Assembly: GCA_900554215.1 (NCBI GenBank)
Contig: USGG01000034.1
Span: forward strand, 1-19,328
Source: an uncultured Megasphaera sp.
Lineage (GTDB): Bacteria > Bacillota > Negativicutes > Veillonellales > Megasphaeraceae
Length of the DNA: 19,328 nucleotides
Direction of reading: 5' to 3'
Under the pieces are notes generated by a model. It was not told where the DNA came from. It saw only the letters and a list, made by a program, of their open reading frames with translations, and did not search any database. Position 1 is the first letter of the stretch; each line of letters opens with the position of its first letter. This document shows positions 1-6,922 of this stretch, piece after piece. The position numbers were made by a program, and so were the translations under genes.

Positions 1-1
1 T

Positions 2-541
2 GCCCTGCGCGTGGCCGTCACCGGGAACGACATCGCCTACGTGTACTACCGGCTGGCCTTCGCCTACTGGCAGACGGGACGTTTGCCCGAGGCGCTGGCC
101 TGCTACCTGCGTGTGCCGGAGACGAGCCCCATGGGCGAGGCCGCCCTGCGCGAGCGCAATGATTTGGTGAGCGAGATGGGCAACAACGTGCCCGGCAGCG
201 ATTGGGATCCCACGGCCTGCCTGCGCACGGCCGGCGTGCCCTTGGCGCCCCTGGACGACGTGATGGAAGCCGTCAAATACGCCTTGAAATACCGGGGGCG
301 GTTCCGCATGGTCCACATTACGGAACGGCTGACGGACATACTGGAATCCATGCGCCGACACGGCGTAGAGCCCAAGACGCTGCAGATGATTCACGGACGG
401 CCCGATAAAAAGGCCAAGCTCTTTCTCGTCGAAGGCGTCCGCGGCGGCAGCGCCGGCTTAGAAATATGGCCGCCCCTCATCGTCCACGAAGCAGACGGCT
501 CGTACAGCCGGGCCGTGTTGGATATGTACGGCAAGGAATAG
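2..541 (+). CDS. trmN6: tRNA1(Val) (adenine(37)-N6)-methyltransferase, TrmN6/YabB type, 3' part, with inserted TPR
   Basis: The reading frame is open from the window edge, so the start lies upstream. The C-terminal half (from LDDVMEAVKYALKYRGRF, through MVHITERL, to RPDKKAKLFLVEGVRGG and LEIWPPLIVHEADGSY) matches the end of the YabB/TrmN6 family. These are SAM-dependent enzymes that N6-methylate A37 of tRNA1(Val). The catalytic NPPY motif is not in view and should lie upstream. The genes that follow (rsmI, metG, tatD) repeat the yabB-yabC-metS-yabD order of Bacillus subtilis, which supports the call. Oddly, the residues encoded at about 35-136 form a good 34-residue TPR motif (YYRLAFAYWQTGRLPEALAC, ending in SP). 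They sit where the family normally runs directly from NPPY to the LEDV helix. I infer an insertion inside the methyltransferase domain. The stop codon is 15 nt before rsmI. Confidence 0.78.
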   Translation, partial: ALRVAVTGNDIAYVYYRLAFAYWQTGRLPEALACYLRVPETSPMGEAALRERNDLVSEMGNNVPGSDWDPTACLRTAGVPLAPLDDVMEAVKYALKYRGRFRMVHITERLTDILESMRRHGVEPKTLQMIHGRPDKKAKLFLVEGVRGGSAGLEIWPPLIVHEADGSYSRAVLDMYGKE

Positions 542-556
542 GGGAAAGGAGATACG

Positions 557-1402
557 ATGGCTGAAGTTTTTCAAAAGGGAACGCTCTATTTGTGCGCGAC
601 GCCCATAGGAAATTTGGAAGATATTACGTACCGCGTCGTCCGCTGCCTGCGCGAGGCCGACGTCGTCGCCGCCGAAGACACGCGCCATACGAAGCAGCTT
701 CTGGCGGCCTATGACATCGACACGCCCCTGACGAGCTATCATGAGCATAACAAGGCCGAAAAGGGGCCCCAGCTCATCGACCTGCTCCGCCAGGGGCAGA
801 TGGTGGCCCTGGTCAGCGACGCCGGCATGCCGGCCATCTGCGACCCCGGCAGCGACCTCGTGCGGCTGGCTATCGAGGCCGGTATCCCCATCGTGCCCCT
901 GCCCGGGGCCAACGCCGGCCTGACGGGCCTCATCGCGTCGGGCATGGACACGACGCAGTTTACCTTTATCGGCTTTCTGCCCAAGACGCAGAAGCATCGC
1001 CGGCCCGTGCTGGAGCGCGTGAAAAGCTACGGCGGGACGCTCATCTTTTACGAAGCGCCCCATCGCATCCAGACGGTGCTCCGGGAGCTCATGGACGTCC
1101 TGGGAGACCGGCAGGCCGTCATCTGCCGGGAACTGACCAAACGGTACGAACAATATATGCACGGCCCCCTGAGCCAGGTGACGCAGGAGCTGGCCGAACA
1201 GGGCGCGCGCGGAGAATTTGTCATTCTCGTCGCCGGGGCGGCCGATTCGGAAGATACGCCTGCCGGCGACGGCGATTACGCCGCCCAGGTCCGGAAGCTC
1301 ATGGATCAGGGCGTCGATAAAAAAGAAGCTGTCCGCATCGTAGCCAAGCGCTGCGGCGCGCCGAAACGCAGCGTCTATCAGGCTGCGCTCACGTTATCAT
1401 AA
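557..1402 (+). CDS. rsmI: 16S rRNA (cytidine(1402)-2'-O)-methyltransferase
   Basis: This SAM-dependent methyltransferase of the tetrapyrrole methylase fold 2'-O-methylates C1402 of 16S rRNA in the ribosomal decoding centre. The 281-residue length is normal for the family. Diagnostic segments are TLYLCATPIGNLEDIT near the N-terminus, AAEDTRHT, the VALVSDAGMPAICDPG motif, PLPGANA, the FIGFLP stretch and FYEAPHRI, followed by the CRELTKRYE element. The C-terminal tail (DYAAQVRKLMDQGVDKKEAV, then KRSVYQAAL) is the small helical domain usual in RsmI. The ATG is preceded by GGAAAGGAG at 542-550 with good spacing. The gene lies 15 nt after trmN6 and 36 nt before metG, so it is probably co-transcribed with both. 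Confidence 0.96.
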   Translation: MAEVFQKGTLYLCATPIGNLEDITYRVVRCLREADVVAAEDTRHTKQLLAAYDIDTPLTSYHEHNKAEKGPQLIDLLRQGQMVALVSDAGMPAICDPGSDLVRLAIEAGIPIVPLPGANAGLTGLIASGMDTTQFTFIGFLPKTQKHRRPVLERVKSYGGTLIFYEAPHRIQTVLRELMDVLGDRQAVICRELTKRYEQYMHGPLSQVTQELAEQGARGEFVILVAGAADSEDTPAGDGDYAAQVRKLMDQGVDKKEAVRIVAKRCGAPKRSVYQAALTLS

Positions 1403-1438
1403 GCCGGCTCATTTGCCGGCATAGGAGGAAAAGAACTC

Positions 1439-3376
1439 ATGGCTGAAAAGAAGACCTATTACATTACGACTCCCATCTACTACCCCAGCGCCAAGCTGCA
1501 CATCGGGCATACGTACTGCACGACCATCGCCGACTCGCTGGCCCGTTTCCACCGCCTCCGCGGCGACGACGTCTTTTTCCTGACCGGCTCGGACGAACAC
1601 GGCCAGAAAATCCAGCGTGCCGCCGAAGCCAAAGGCGTCAAACCTATCGAATACGTCGACGAAATCGTCGCCCTCTTCCAGCAGCTCTGGAAAAAGCTCA
1701 ACATTTCCAACGACGACTTCATCCGCACGACGGAAGAACGGCACGAAAAGGTCGTACAGAAGCTCATGCAGATTTCCTACGACAACGGCGACATCTACAA
1801 GGGCGAATACGCCGGCTGGTACTGCACGCCCTGCGAATCCTTCTGGCCGGAAAACAAGCTGCCAGAAGGACAGCACATCTGCCCGGACTGCGGCCGTCCC
1901 CTCGAATTGGTCAAGGAAGAAGCCTACTTCCTGAAAATGAATAAATACGCCGACCGCTGGCTGAAATTCATCGAAGAAAATCCCGATTTCATCCAGCCCG
2001 AATCGCGGCGCAACGAAATGATCGCCTTCGTCAAGAGCGGCCTCGAAGACCTGTGCGTATCCCGCACGTCCTTCGACTGGGGCATCAAGGTACCCTGGGA
2101 CCCGAAGCACGTCGTATACGTCTGGTTCGACGCCCTGGCAAACTACCTGACGGCGGCGGGCTACATCGACGACCCGGAAAAATTTGAAAAATTCTGGCCG
2201 GCCAACCTGCACCTCGTCGGCAAGGAAATCGTTCGCTTCCATACGATCATCTGGCCGATCATGCTCATGAGCTGCGGCCTGCCCCTGCCGAAGAAGGTCT
2301 TCGGCCACGGCTGGCTCATCGTCGACGGCACGAAGATGAGCAAATCTTTGGGCAACGTCGTCGACCCCATCCCCCTCATCGAACGGTACGGAGCCGACGC
2401 CCTGCGCTACTACCTGCTCAAGGAAGTGCGCCTCGGCCAGGACGGCAACTTCTCCCTGCCGTCGTTCATCAACCGCATCAACTCCGACCTGGCCAACGAC
2501 CTGGGCAACCTCCTGCAGCGCACCCTGGCCATGGTCGAAAAATACGAAGGCGGCGTCGCCGCCGGCCCGACGGTGAAGGAACCTGTCGACGACGAACTGG
2601 CAGCCTGCGCCGTCGAAACGGCCAAGCAGTTTGAAGCCCTCATGGACGACATGAAGATCAACGACGCCATCAACGACGTCTGGGGCCTCATCCGCCGCAG
2701 CAATAAATACATCGACGAAACGACGCCGTGGGTCCTGGCCAAAGACGAAGCCAAGGCCGAACGCCTCCAGACCGTCTTGTACAACCTCCTCGAATCGCTG
2801 CGGGTCATCGCCCTCCTCGTCAGCCCCTTCATCCCCGTCAGCGCCGCCGACATGTGGAAACAGCTCGGCCTGTCCGATTTCGATAAGGCTCTCCTTTCCG
2901 ACGGACAGACCTGGGGAGGCTATCCGGCCGGTACGAAGGTCTGCAAGGGCAATGCCCTCTTCCCGCGGTACGACTTGAAGGAAGAAATCGCTGAAGACGA
3001 AGCGGCCAAGAAAGCGGCCCAGGCCTGCCCGGCAGCGCAGGAACCGACGAAGCCGGAAATCTCCATCGACGATTTCGGCGCCGTGGACCTCCGCGTCGGC
3101 AAGGTCGTCGCCTGCGAAAAAATCCCTAAGGCCAAGAAACTCCTGAAGCTGCAGATCGACCTCGGCACGGAAACGCGCCAAGTCGTCAGCGGCATTTCCC
3201 AATACTACGAACCGCAGGACCTCGTCGGCAAGAGCGTCGTCGTCGTGACGAACTTAAAGCCCGTGAAGCTGTGCGGCGTCGAATCGAAGGGCATGATTTT
3301 GGCAGCCTCCGACGGTAACGGCAACCTGCAGGTCGTCTTCGCCGACGGCATGGCGCCGGGAAGCCGGGTGCGCTGA
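1439..3376 (+). CDS. metG: methionyl-tRNA synthetase with C-terminal tRNA-binding domain
   Basis: This cytoplasmic class I aminoacyl-tRNA synthetase charges tRNA(Met) with methionine. It shows the HIGH signature at residues 21-24, a zinc knuckle with cysteines C129, C132, C148 and C151, and KMSKS at residues 299-303. An anticodon-binding helical domain follows. After a short linker, an OB-fold tRNA-binding domain of the EMAPII/Trbp111 type covers about residues 540-645 (IDDFGAVDLRVGKVVACEKI to the end). At 645 residues it is the usual full-length two-domain bacterial form. AGGAGG at 1423-1428 precedes the ATG. The leader is only 36 nt and contains no T-box, so transcription probably reads through from rsmI. 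The stop codon overlaps the tatD start (TGATG), which implies translational coupling. Confidence 0.97.
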   Translation: MAEKKTYYITTPIYYPSAKLHIGHTYCTTIADSLARFHRLRGDDVFFLTGSDEHGQKIQRAAEAKGVKPIEYVDEIVALFQQLWKKLNISNDDFIRTTEERHEKVVQKLMQISYDNGDIYKGEYAGWYCTPCESFWPENKLPEGQHICPDCGRPLELVKEEAYFLKMNKYADRWLKFIEENPDFIQPESRRNEMIAFVKSGLEDLCVSRTSFDWGIKVPWDPKHVVYVWFDALANYLTAAGYIDDPEKFEKFWPANLHLVGKEIVRFHTIIWPIMLMSCGLPLPKKVFGHGWLIVDGTKMSKSLGNVVDPIPLIERYGADALRYYLLKEVRLGQDGNFSLPSFINRINSDLANDLGNLLQRTLAMVEKYEGGVAAGPTVKEPVDDELAACAVETAKQFEALMDDMKINDAINDVWGLIRRSNKYIDETTPWVLAKDEAKAERLQTVLYNLLESLRVIALLVSPFIPVSAADMWKQLGLSDFDKALLSDGQTWGGYPAGTKVCKGNALFPRYDLKEEIAEDEAAKKAAQACPAAQEPTKPEISIDDFGAVDLRVGKVVACEKIPKAKKLLKLQIDLGTETRQVVSGISQYYEPQDLVGKSVVVVTNLKPVKLCGVESKGMILAASDGNGNLQVVFADGMAPGSRVR

Positions 3377-4155
3377 TGTTATTCGATACGCACTGCCACA
3401 TTACGTCGGGCTCGTATAACAAAGACCGGGAAGACATGATCCAGCGGGCCTTTGACGCCGGCATGAAATATATGATGTGCCCCGGTACGGACGTGCCGTC
3501 GTCTGCGGCGGCCGTCGCCCTGAGCCATCAGTACAAGGAGGTCTACGCCGCCGTCGGCATCCATCCCGAAGACGCGGCGTCGGCGACTCCCGAAGGCTTC
3601 GAGCAGATTCGCCAGTGGCTCAAGACGGAGCCGAAGGTCGTGGCTATTGGCGAAGTCGGCCTCGATTATTACTGGCCCGAGCCGTCCCACGAAATCCAGC
3701 AGGAAGTATTTATCGAGCAGATCAAGATGGCCCTCGAATTCGACATGCCCCTGGATATTCATGACCGGGAAGCCCACGGCGACACGATGGACCTCCTGCG
3801 CAAATACGGCAAGGGGACGCGGGGCGTCTTCCACTGCTATTCGGGGAGCCTCGAAATGGCCGAAGAGCTCATCAAGATGGGCTATTACATCGGCTTTACA
3901 GGTACTATGGTGTTCCCGAAGTCGACGAAGCTCAAGCGCATCGCCGCCGAACTGCCCATCGACCGCATCCTCATCGAAACGGACTGCCCGTACCTTACGC
4001 CGCCGCCGTACCGGGGCAAGCGGAACGAACCGGCCTACGTCCAGTACGTAGCCGACGAAATCGCCCGCCTGCGGGGCATGACGACGGAAGAAGTGCGGCA
4101 GATTACCCTGGAAAACGGCAAGCGCATCTTCGGCATCACCGGTGACGAAGGATGA
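3376..4155 (+). CDS. tatD: TatD family metal-dependent hydrolase/DNase
   Basis: This amidohydrolase-fold enzyme belongs to the TatD/YcfH family, whose members are metal-dependent 3'-5' exonucleases. The expected metal and catalytic residues are all present: H6 and H8 (LFDTHCHI), E93 (IGEVGLDYYW), H129 (DIHDREAHGDT), H153 (VFHCYSGS) and D203 (IETDCPYLTPPPYRGKRNEP). The 259-residue length is typical. The ATG shares one base with the metG stop, so the two genes are translationally coupled, as in the metS-yabD arrangement of Bacillus. The last four bases overlap the start of the next small gene. Confidence 0.95.
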   Translation: MLFDTHCHITSGSYNKDREDMIQRAFDAGMKYMMCPGTDVPSSAAAVALSHQYKEVYAAVGIHPEDAASATPEGFEQIRQWLKTEPKVVAIGEVGLDYYWPEPSHEIQQEVFIEQIKMALEFDMPLDIHDREAHGDTMDLLRKYGKGTRGVFHCYSGSLEMAEELIKMGYYIGFTGTMVFPKSTKLKRIAAELPIDRILIETDCPYLTPPPYRGKRNEPAYVQYVADEIARLRGMTTEEVRQITLENGKRIFGITGDEG

Positions 4156-4415
4156 CGCGGCCGAAGATCAAGCTGACGCTCATCGATAAGAAGGGCCCCT
4201 GCGGATGCCATCGGGGCCACCGCGTCGGCGATACCTTTGACTACGACACGGAGCGGGGCAAGCTCTGCCCCATGGCGATGCACGTCGCCTTTCCCTACGT
4301 CGATATCCTGCGCTATGGCGGCGCCATTCCGGGACAGCCCGAAGGCACGGCTGTCTTCTGCTGCCCCGACGTCGATGTCATCAACGTATTCAAGGCGGAA
4401 ATCGTAACGGAATAA
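4152..4415 (+). CDS. TIGR04076-family small cysteine-rich protein
   Basis: This 87-residue protein has no known function. It resembles the TIGR04076 family: a short beta-rich N-terminus (KIKLTLIDKKG), a Cys/His patch (C17, C19, H20, H23), then LCPMAMH (C39, H44) and a C-terminal FCCPD pair (C70, C71). The paired cysteines and histidines suggest metal binding, but this is inferred from sequence only. It begins within the tatD stop (ATGA overlap), so it is translated as the last gene of the trmN6-rsmI-metG-tatD operon. In Bacillus the genes after tatD are different (yabE, rnmV, ksgA), so its position here is lineage-specific. No signal peptide or membrane segment is seen. Confidence 0.72.
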   Translation: MTRPKIKLTLIDKKGPCGCHRGHRVGDTFDYDTERGKLCPMAMHVAFPYVDILRYGGAIPGQPEGTAVFCCPDVDVINVFKAEIVTE

Positions 4416-4420
4416 CAACG

Positions 4421-4457
4421 AAGCAGCAGGCCGGTCCCGCGGGGCAGCCTGCTGCTT
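4421..4457 (+). terminator. long perfect hairpin, possible terminator of the housekeeping operon
   Basis: AAGCAGCAGGC (4421-4431) and GCCTGCTGCTT (4447-4457) form a perfect 11-bp stem with a 15-nt GC-rich loop. It starts 6 nt after the stop of the last operon gene. No real T-run follows (GCTATATCC), so intrinsic termination is uncertain. It could instead be an mRNA 3'-end stabiliser or a leader structure of the next gene. Confidence 0.45.
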
Positions 4458-4500
4458 GCTATATCCTGTGATATTATTTGCTGCAAAGGAGCGAATCGGC

Positions 4501-5484
4501 ATGATCCAACAGCTGTACCACAACCCCGACATCTACCAGATCCACGTAGATTTACCGGACAATCCCCTGAAATACCTCAACTCGTACGTCGTCAAGGGGC
4601 CGACGCGCCACCTGGTCATCGACACGGGGTTCAACCGGCCCGAATGCCAGGCGGCCTTGTGCGGCGGCCTGCGTGAGCTGGACGTCGACCTGAGCCGGAC
4701 GGACTTGTTTCTGACCCACCTCCACGGCGACCACAGCGGCCTCGTCGGCTTGTTTACCGCCGCCGGCTGCCCCGTATACATGAATGAAATAGACTATACC
4801 TATTTGTGCGACGAACACGCCGGACAAGCCTGGCAGTTCATCGAAGACACGTACATGAAGGAAGGCATGCCGCCGGAGGACATCAAGAGCCAGTTCACCA
4901 ATCAGGCCCGCCGCTACTCGCCGCGCATCGATTTCCCCATCCATGCCGTAGCCGACGGCGACGTTGTGCGCCTGGCCGACATCGACTTTCACGTCATTCA
5001 TACGCCGGGCCATACGAAGGGCATCTGCTGCCTCTACCTGCCGGAGCAGCAAATCTTCTTCACCAGCGACCACATCCTCTTCGACATTACGCCGAACATC
5101 CAGGTGTGGCCCAACATGAGCGATTCCCTGGACCATTACCTGGAAAGCCTGGAAAAGGTGCGGAGCCTGCCGGTCCAAATGGCCCTGCCGGGACACCGCA
5201 AGGGCAGTACGTCCATCGTCGGGCGCATCGACGAAATCAAGGAACACCACCGCCGCCGCCTGAACGAAGTCCTGTCCATCGCCGCCGCCCAGCCGGGCTC
5301 GACGGCCTACGACATCGCTCCCCATATGACCTGGTCCATGCGCGGCAAGAAGTGGCATGAATTCCCGCCGACGCAGAAATGGTTCGCCATGGGCGAGACC
5401 CTAGCCCACATCGAATACCTGCTCCATCACGGCCAGCTGCGCCGGGAAGAGCAGGGCGGATTGTTCCGCTATTATCCCGTATAA
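4501..5484 (+). CDS. metallo-beta-lactamase-fold hydrolase with C-terminal winged helix
   Basis: This soluble 327-residue MBL-fold hydrolase keeps a complete two-metal site: HLHGDH at residues 73-78, H171 (TPGHTKG), D190 (SDHILFD) and H232 (LPGHRKG). A helical region after about residue 240 (RIDEIKEHHRRRL) and a tail with a winged-helix pattern (ETLAHIEYLLHHGQLRREEQ) match the LACTB2-like architecture, so a hydrolase of thioesters, phosphoesters or nucleic acid is possible. The sequence alone does not fix the substrate. I chose ATG 4501 because AAAGGAG (4485-4491) precedes it by 9 nt. An upstream in-frame TTG at 4456 lies inside the hairpin and has no ribosome binding site. An extended -10 like element (TG-A-TATTAT) at 4469-4477 could drive it, though it is close to the ribosome binding site. 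Confidence 0.88.
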   Translation: MIQQLYHNPDIYQIHVDLPDNPLKYLNSYVVKGPTRHLVIDTGFNRPECQAALCGGLRELDVDLSRTDLFLTHLHGDHSGLVGLFTAAGCPVYMNEIDYTYLCDEHAGQAWQFIEDTYMKEGMPPEDIKSQFTNQARRYSPRIDFPIHAVADGDVVRLADIDFHVIHTPGHTKGICCLYLPEQQIFFTSDHILFDITPNIQVWPNMSDSLDHYLESLEKVRSLPVQMALPGHRKGSTSIVGRIDEIKEHHRRRLNEVLSIAAAQPGSTAYDIAPHMTWSMRGKKWHEFPPTQKWFAMGETLAHIEYLLHHGQLRREEQGGLFRYYPV

Positions 5485-5492
5485 GGGAATGC

Positions 5493-5531
5493 AAAAAGAC
5501 TCGTACTGCACGGAAGCGTACGAGTCTTTTT
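5493..5531. terminator. bidirectional intrinsic terminator between convergent genes
   Basis: AAAAAGACTCGTAC (5493-5506) and GTACGAGTCTTTTT (5518-5531) form a perfect 14-bp stem with an 11-nt loop. The A-run on one side and the T-run on the other let it terminate both the hydrolase gene (+) and megL (-). Confidence 0.9.
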
Positions 5532-5546
5532 ATGAAGAGGGGACAC

Positions 5547-6749
5547 TTATTTTGCAATCAAGTTCAAAGCTTGTTCCAGGTCGGCGATGATGTCTTCTGC
5601 GTTTTCTAGCCCTACGGACAGGCGGACCAGCCCTTCGCTGATGCCGGCCATTTTTAATTCGTCCGGCGTGTAGGTCGAATGGGTCATGGACGCGGCGTGT
5701 TCGATGAGGGTTTCGGCGTCGCCTAAGGACACGGCCAGCTTGCAGAGCTTGACGTTGTCCATGACGACGGCTCCTTCGGCCTTGCCGCCCTTGAGCTCAA
5801 AGGAAATCATGCCGCCGGGCAGGGCCATCTGCTTCTTAGCCAGGTCGTACTGGGGGAAGCTCTTGAGGCCGGGATAGCTGACCGAGGCTACGGCCGGGTG
5901 GTCTTCCAGGAATGCGGCTACCTTCATGGCGTTGGCGCAGTGCCGTTCCATGCGGATTTCCAGCGTTTTCAGGCCGCGGGCGATGAGGAAGGCGTCGAAG
6001 GGGCTCAGGACGGAGCCCGTCATGTCCTTGATGCCGAAGAGGCGGACCTGGTCGATGTAGTCCTTGCGGCCGCAGACGAAGCCGGCGATGACGTCGCCGT
6101 GGCCGTTCAGGTACTTCGTCGCCGAGTGGACGACGATATCGGCGCCCAATTCGACGGGCCGCTGGATGTAGGGCGTGCAGAAGGTGTTGTCGACGACGAC
6201 TTGGCAGCCCTCGATCTGGTGGGCCATGGCGCTGATGCTTTCAATGTCCATGATCTTCAGCGTCGGATTGGCCGGCGTTTCCAGGTAGACGGCCTTCGTG
6301 TCAGGGCGCAGGGCCTTCTGCACGGCGTCCAGATCGGTCATGTCGACGAAGGTCACGTCGACGCCGTAGCGGGTCAGGCCGTGGTTCATGAGGGCGAAGG
6401 TGCAGCCGTACAGCGTTTCGCTGGCTACGAGGTGGCCGCCCTGCTCCAGAAGGGTCCACAGGGCCGAGGAAATAGCGCCCATGCCCGAACCGGCAGACAC
6501 GCAGGCCTCCGTGCCTTCCAGCAGGGCGATTTTTTCTTCGGCGACGGCGCAGGTCGGATTTCCCAGGCGGCTGTAAATGTAGCCGTCCTCCTGCAGGGCG
6601 AAGCGGCTGCCGCCCTGGGCGGCCGAGTCGAAGACAAAGGTCGACGTCTGATAGATCGGGGCGGATAAGGCTCCGAACGTGTTGGGCGCGGCTCCGCCGT
6701 GAATGGCCCGCGTGGCAAATCCTAAATTCATCAATTCCTCTCGTTTCAT
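5547..6749 (-). CDS. megL: methionine gamma-lyase
   Basis: This PLP-dependent enzyme of the Cys/Met metabolism family cleaves L-methionine to methanethiol, 2-oxobutanoate and ammonia in the cytoplasm. With the ATG at 6749 it has 400 residues, close to the roughly 398 typical of the enzyme. The PLP lysine is K212 (HSATKYLNGHGD). Y59 and R61 (YSRLGNP) bind the cofactor phosphate of the neighbouring subunit. Y114 and C116 (TLYGCTFAL) are present, and the cysteine at 116 is the residue that separates methionine gamma-lyases from cystathionine gamma-lyases and synthases. K241-D242 (GIKDMTGS) also match this subfamily. A start at 6770 is open, but AAGGAGG (6759-6765) would then be inside the gene; it lies 9 nt before the chosen ATG. 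The gene diverges from a LysR regulator. Confidence 0.94.
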   Translation of the reverse strand: MKREELMNLGFATRAIHGGAAPNTFGALSAPIYQTSTFVFDSAAQGGSRFALQEDGYIYSRLGNPTCAVAEEKIALLEGTEACVSAGSGMGAISSALWTLLEQGGHLVASETLYGCTFALMNHGLTRYGVDVTFVDMTDLDAVQKALRPDTKAVYLETPANPTLKIMDIESISAMAHQIEGCQVVVDNTFCTPYIQRPVELGADIVVHSATKYLNGHGDVIAGFVCGRKDYIDQVRLFGIKDMTGSVLSPFDAFLIARGLKTLEIRMERHCANAMKVAAFLEDHPAVASVSYPGLKSFPQYDLAKKQMALPGGMISFELKGGKAEGAVVMDNVKLCKLAVSLGDAETLIEHAASMTHSTYTPDELKMAGISEGLVRLSVGLENAEDIIADLEQALNLIAK

Positions 6750-6800
6750 AAGTACCAGCCTCCTTGTCATACTATCGGCATGTATATAAATCCGAATGGC

Positions 6801-6819
6801 GAGGGCTTATCGGGCCCTC
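6801..6819 (-). repeat. hairpin in the presumed megL leader
   Basis: GAGGGC (6801-6806) and GCCCTC (6814-6819) form a perfect 6-bp GC-rich stem with a 7-nt loop, about 50 nt upstream of the megL start on the minus strand. No T-run follows on either strand, so it is not a classical terminator. A role in mRNA structure or pausing is possible but unproven. Confidence 0.45.
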
Positions 6820-6827
6820 TTGCTATC

Positions 6828-6852
6828 TCAAAGTATATCAGCTATACTTTGA
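6828..6852. promoter_or_regulatory. perfect inverted repeat in the megL/LysR divergent promoter region
   Basis: TCAAAGTATA (6828-6837), a 5-nt spacer, and TATACTTTGA (6843-6852) form a perfect palindrome of 10-bp arms. It lies mid-way in the 173-bp divergent region and overlaps a TTGACT (6849-6854) that resembles a -35 box reading toward LysR. On the minus strand TATACT could be a -10 box for megL. It is most simply an operator for the adjacent LysR protein or for another dimeric regulator. Confidence 0.6.
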
Positions 6853-6881
6853 CTTGAATAATATCGGGTAATGCCAATAAA

Positions 6882-6900
6882 CCATAGATAAAAACTATGG
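6882..6900. promoter_or_regulatory. second inverted repeat with a LysR-type T-N11-A core
   Basis: CCATAG (6882-6887), a 7-nt A-rich spacer, and CTATGG (6895-6900) form a perfect inverted repeat. T6885 and A6897 fit the T-N11-A pattern of LysR boxes. It ends 22 nt before the LysR start codon, a position suited to autoregulation. Confidence 0.5.
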
Positions 6901-6922
6901 AACAACGAGGAGGCGACAAAAT

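Noticed and set aside
1403..1420. GCCGGC-N6-GCCGGC hairpin between rsmI and metG as a terminator
   Set aside because: There is no T-run after it, the ribosome binding site of metG follows at once, and the operon context favours read-through. GCCGGC is self-complementary and common in this genome's base composition.
1403..1438. T-box leader for metG
   Set aside because: The gap to rsmI is only 36 nt, far too short for a T-box.
1409..3202. A 597-codon open frame on the minus strand across metG
   Set aside because: It is the antisense of a complete methionyl-tRNA synthetase with all motifs; long antisense frames arise from the high-GC codon bias here.
6750..6770. Alternative megL start at 6770 (407 residues)
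   Set aside because: The AAGGAGG ribosome binding site at 6759-6765 would be inside the gene, and the shorter 400-residue protein matches the family length.
6750..6922. SAM or other methionine-related riboswitch upstream of megL
   Set aside because: The region lacks the conserved SAM riboswitch bases and is dominated by DNA-type palindromes; a LysR regulator explains it better.
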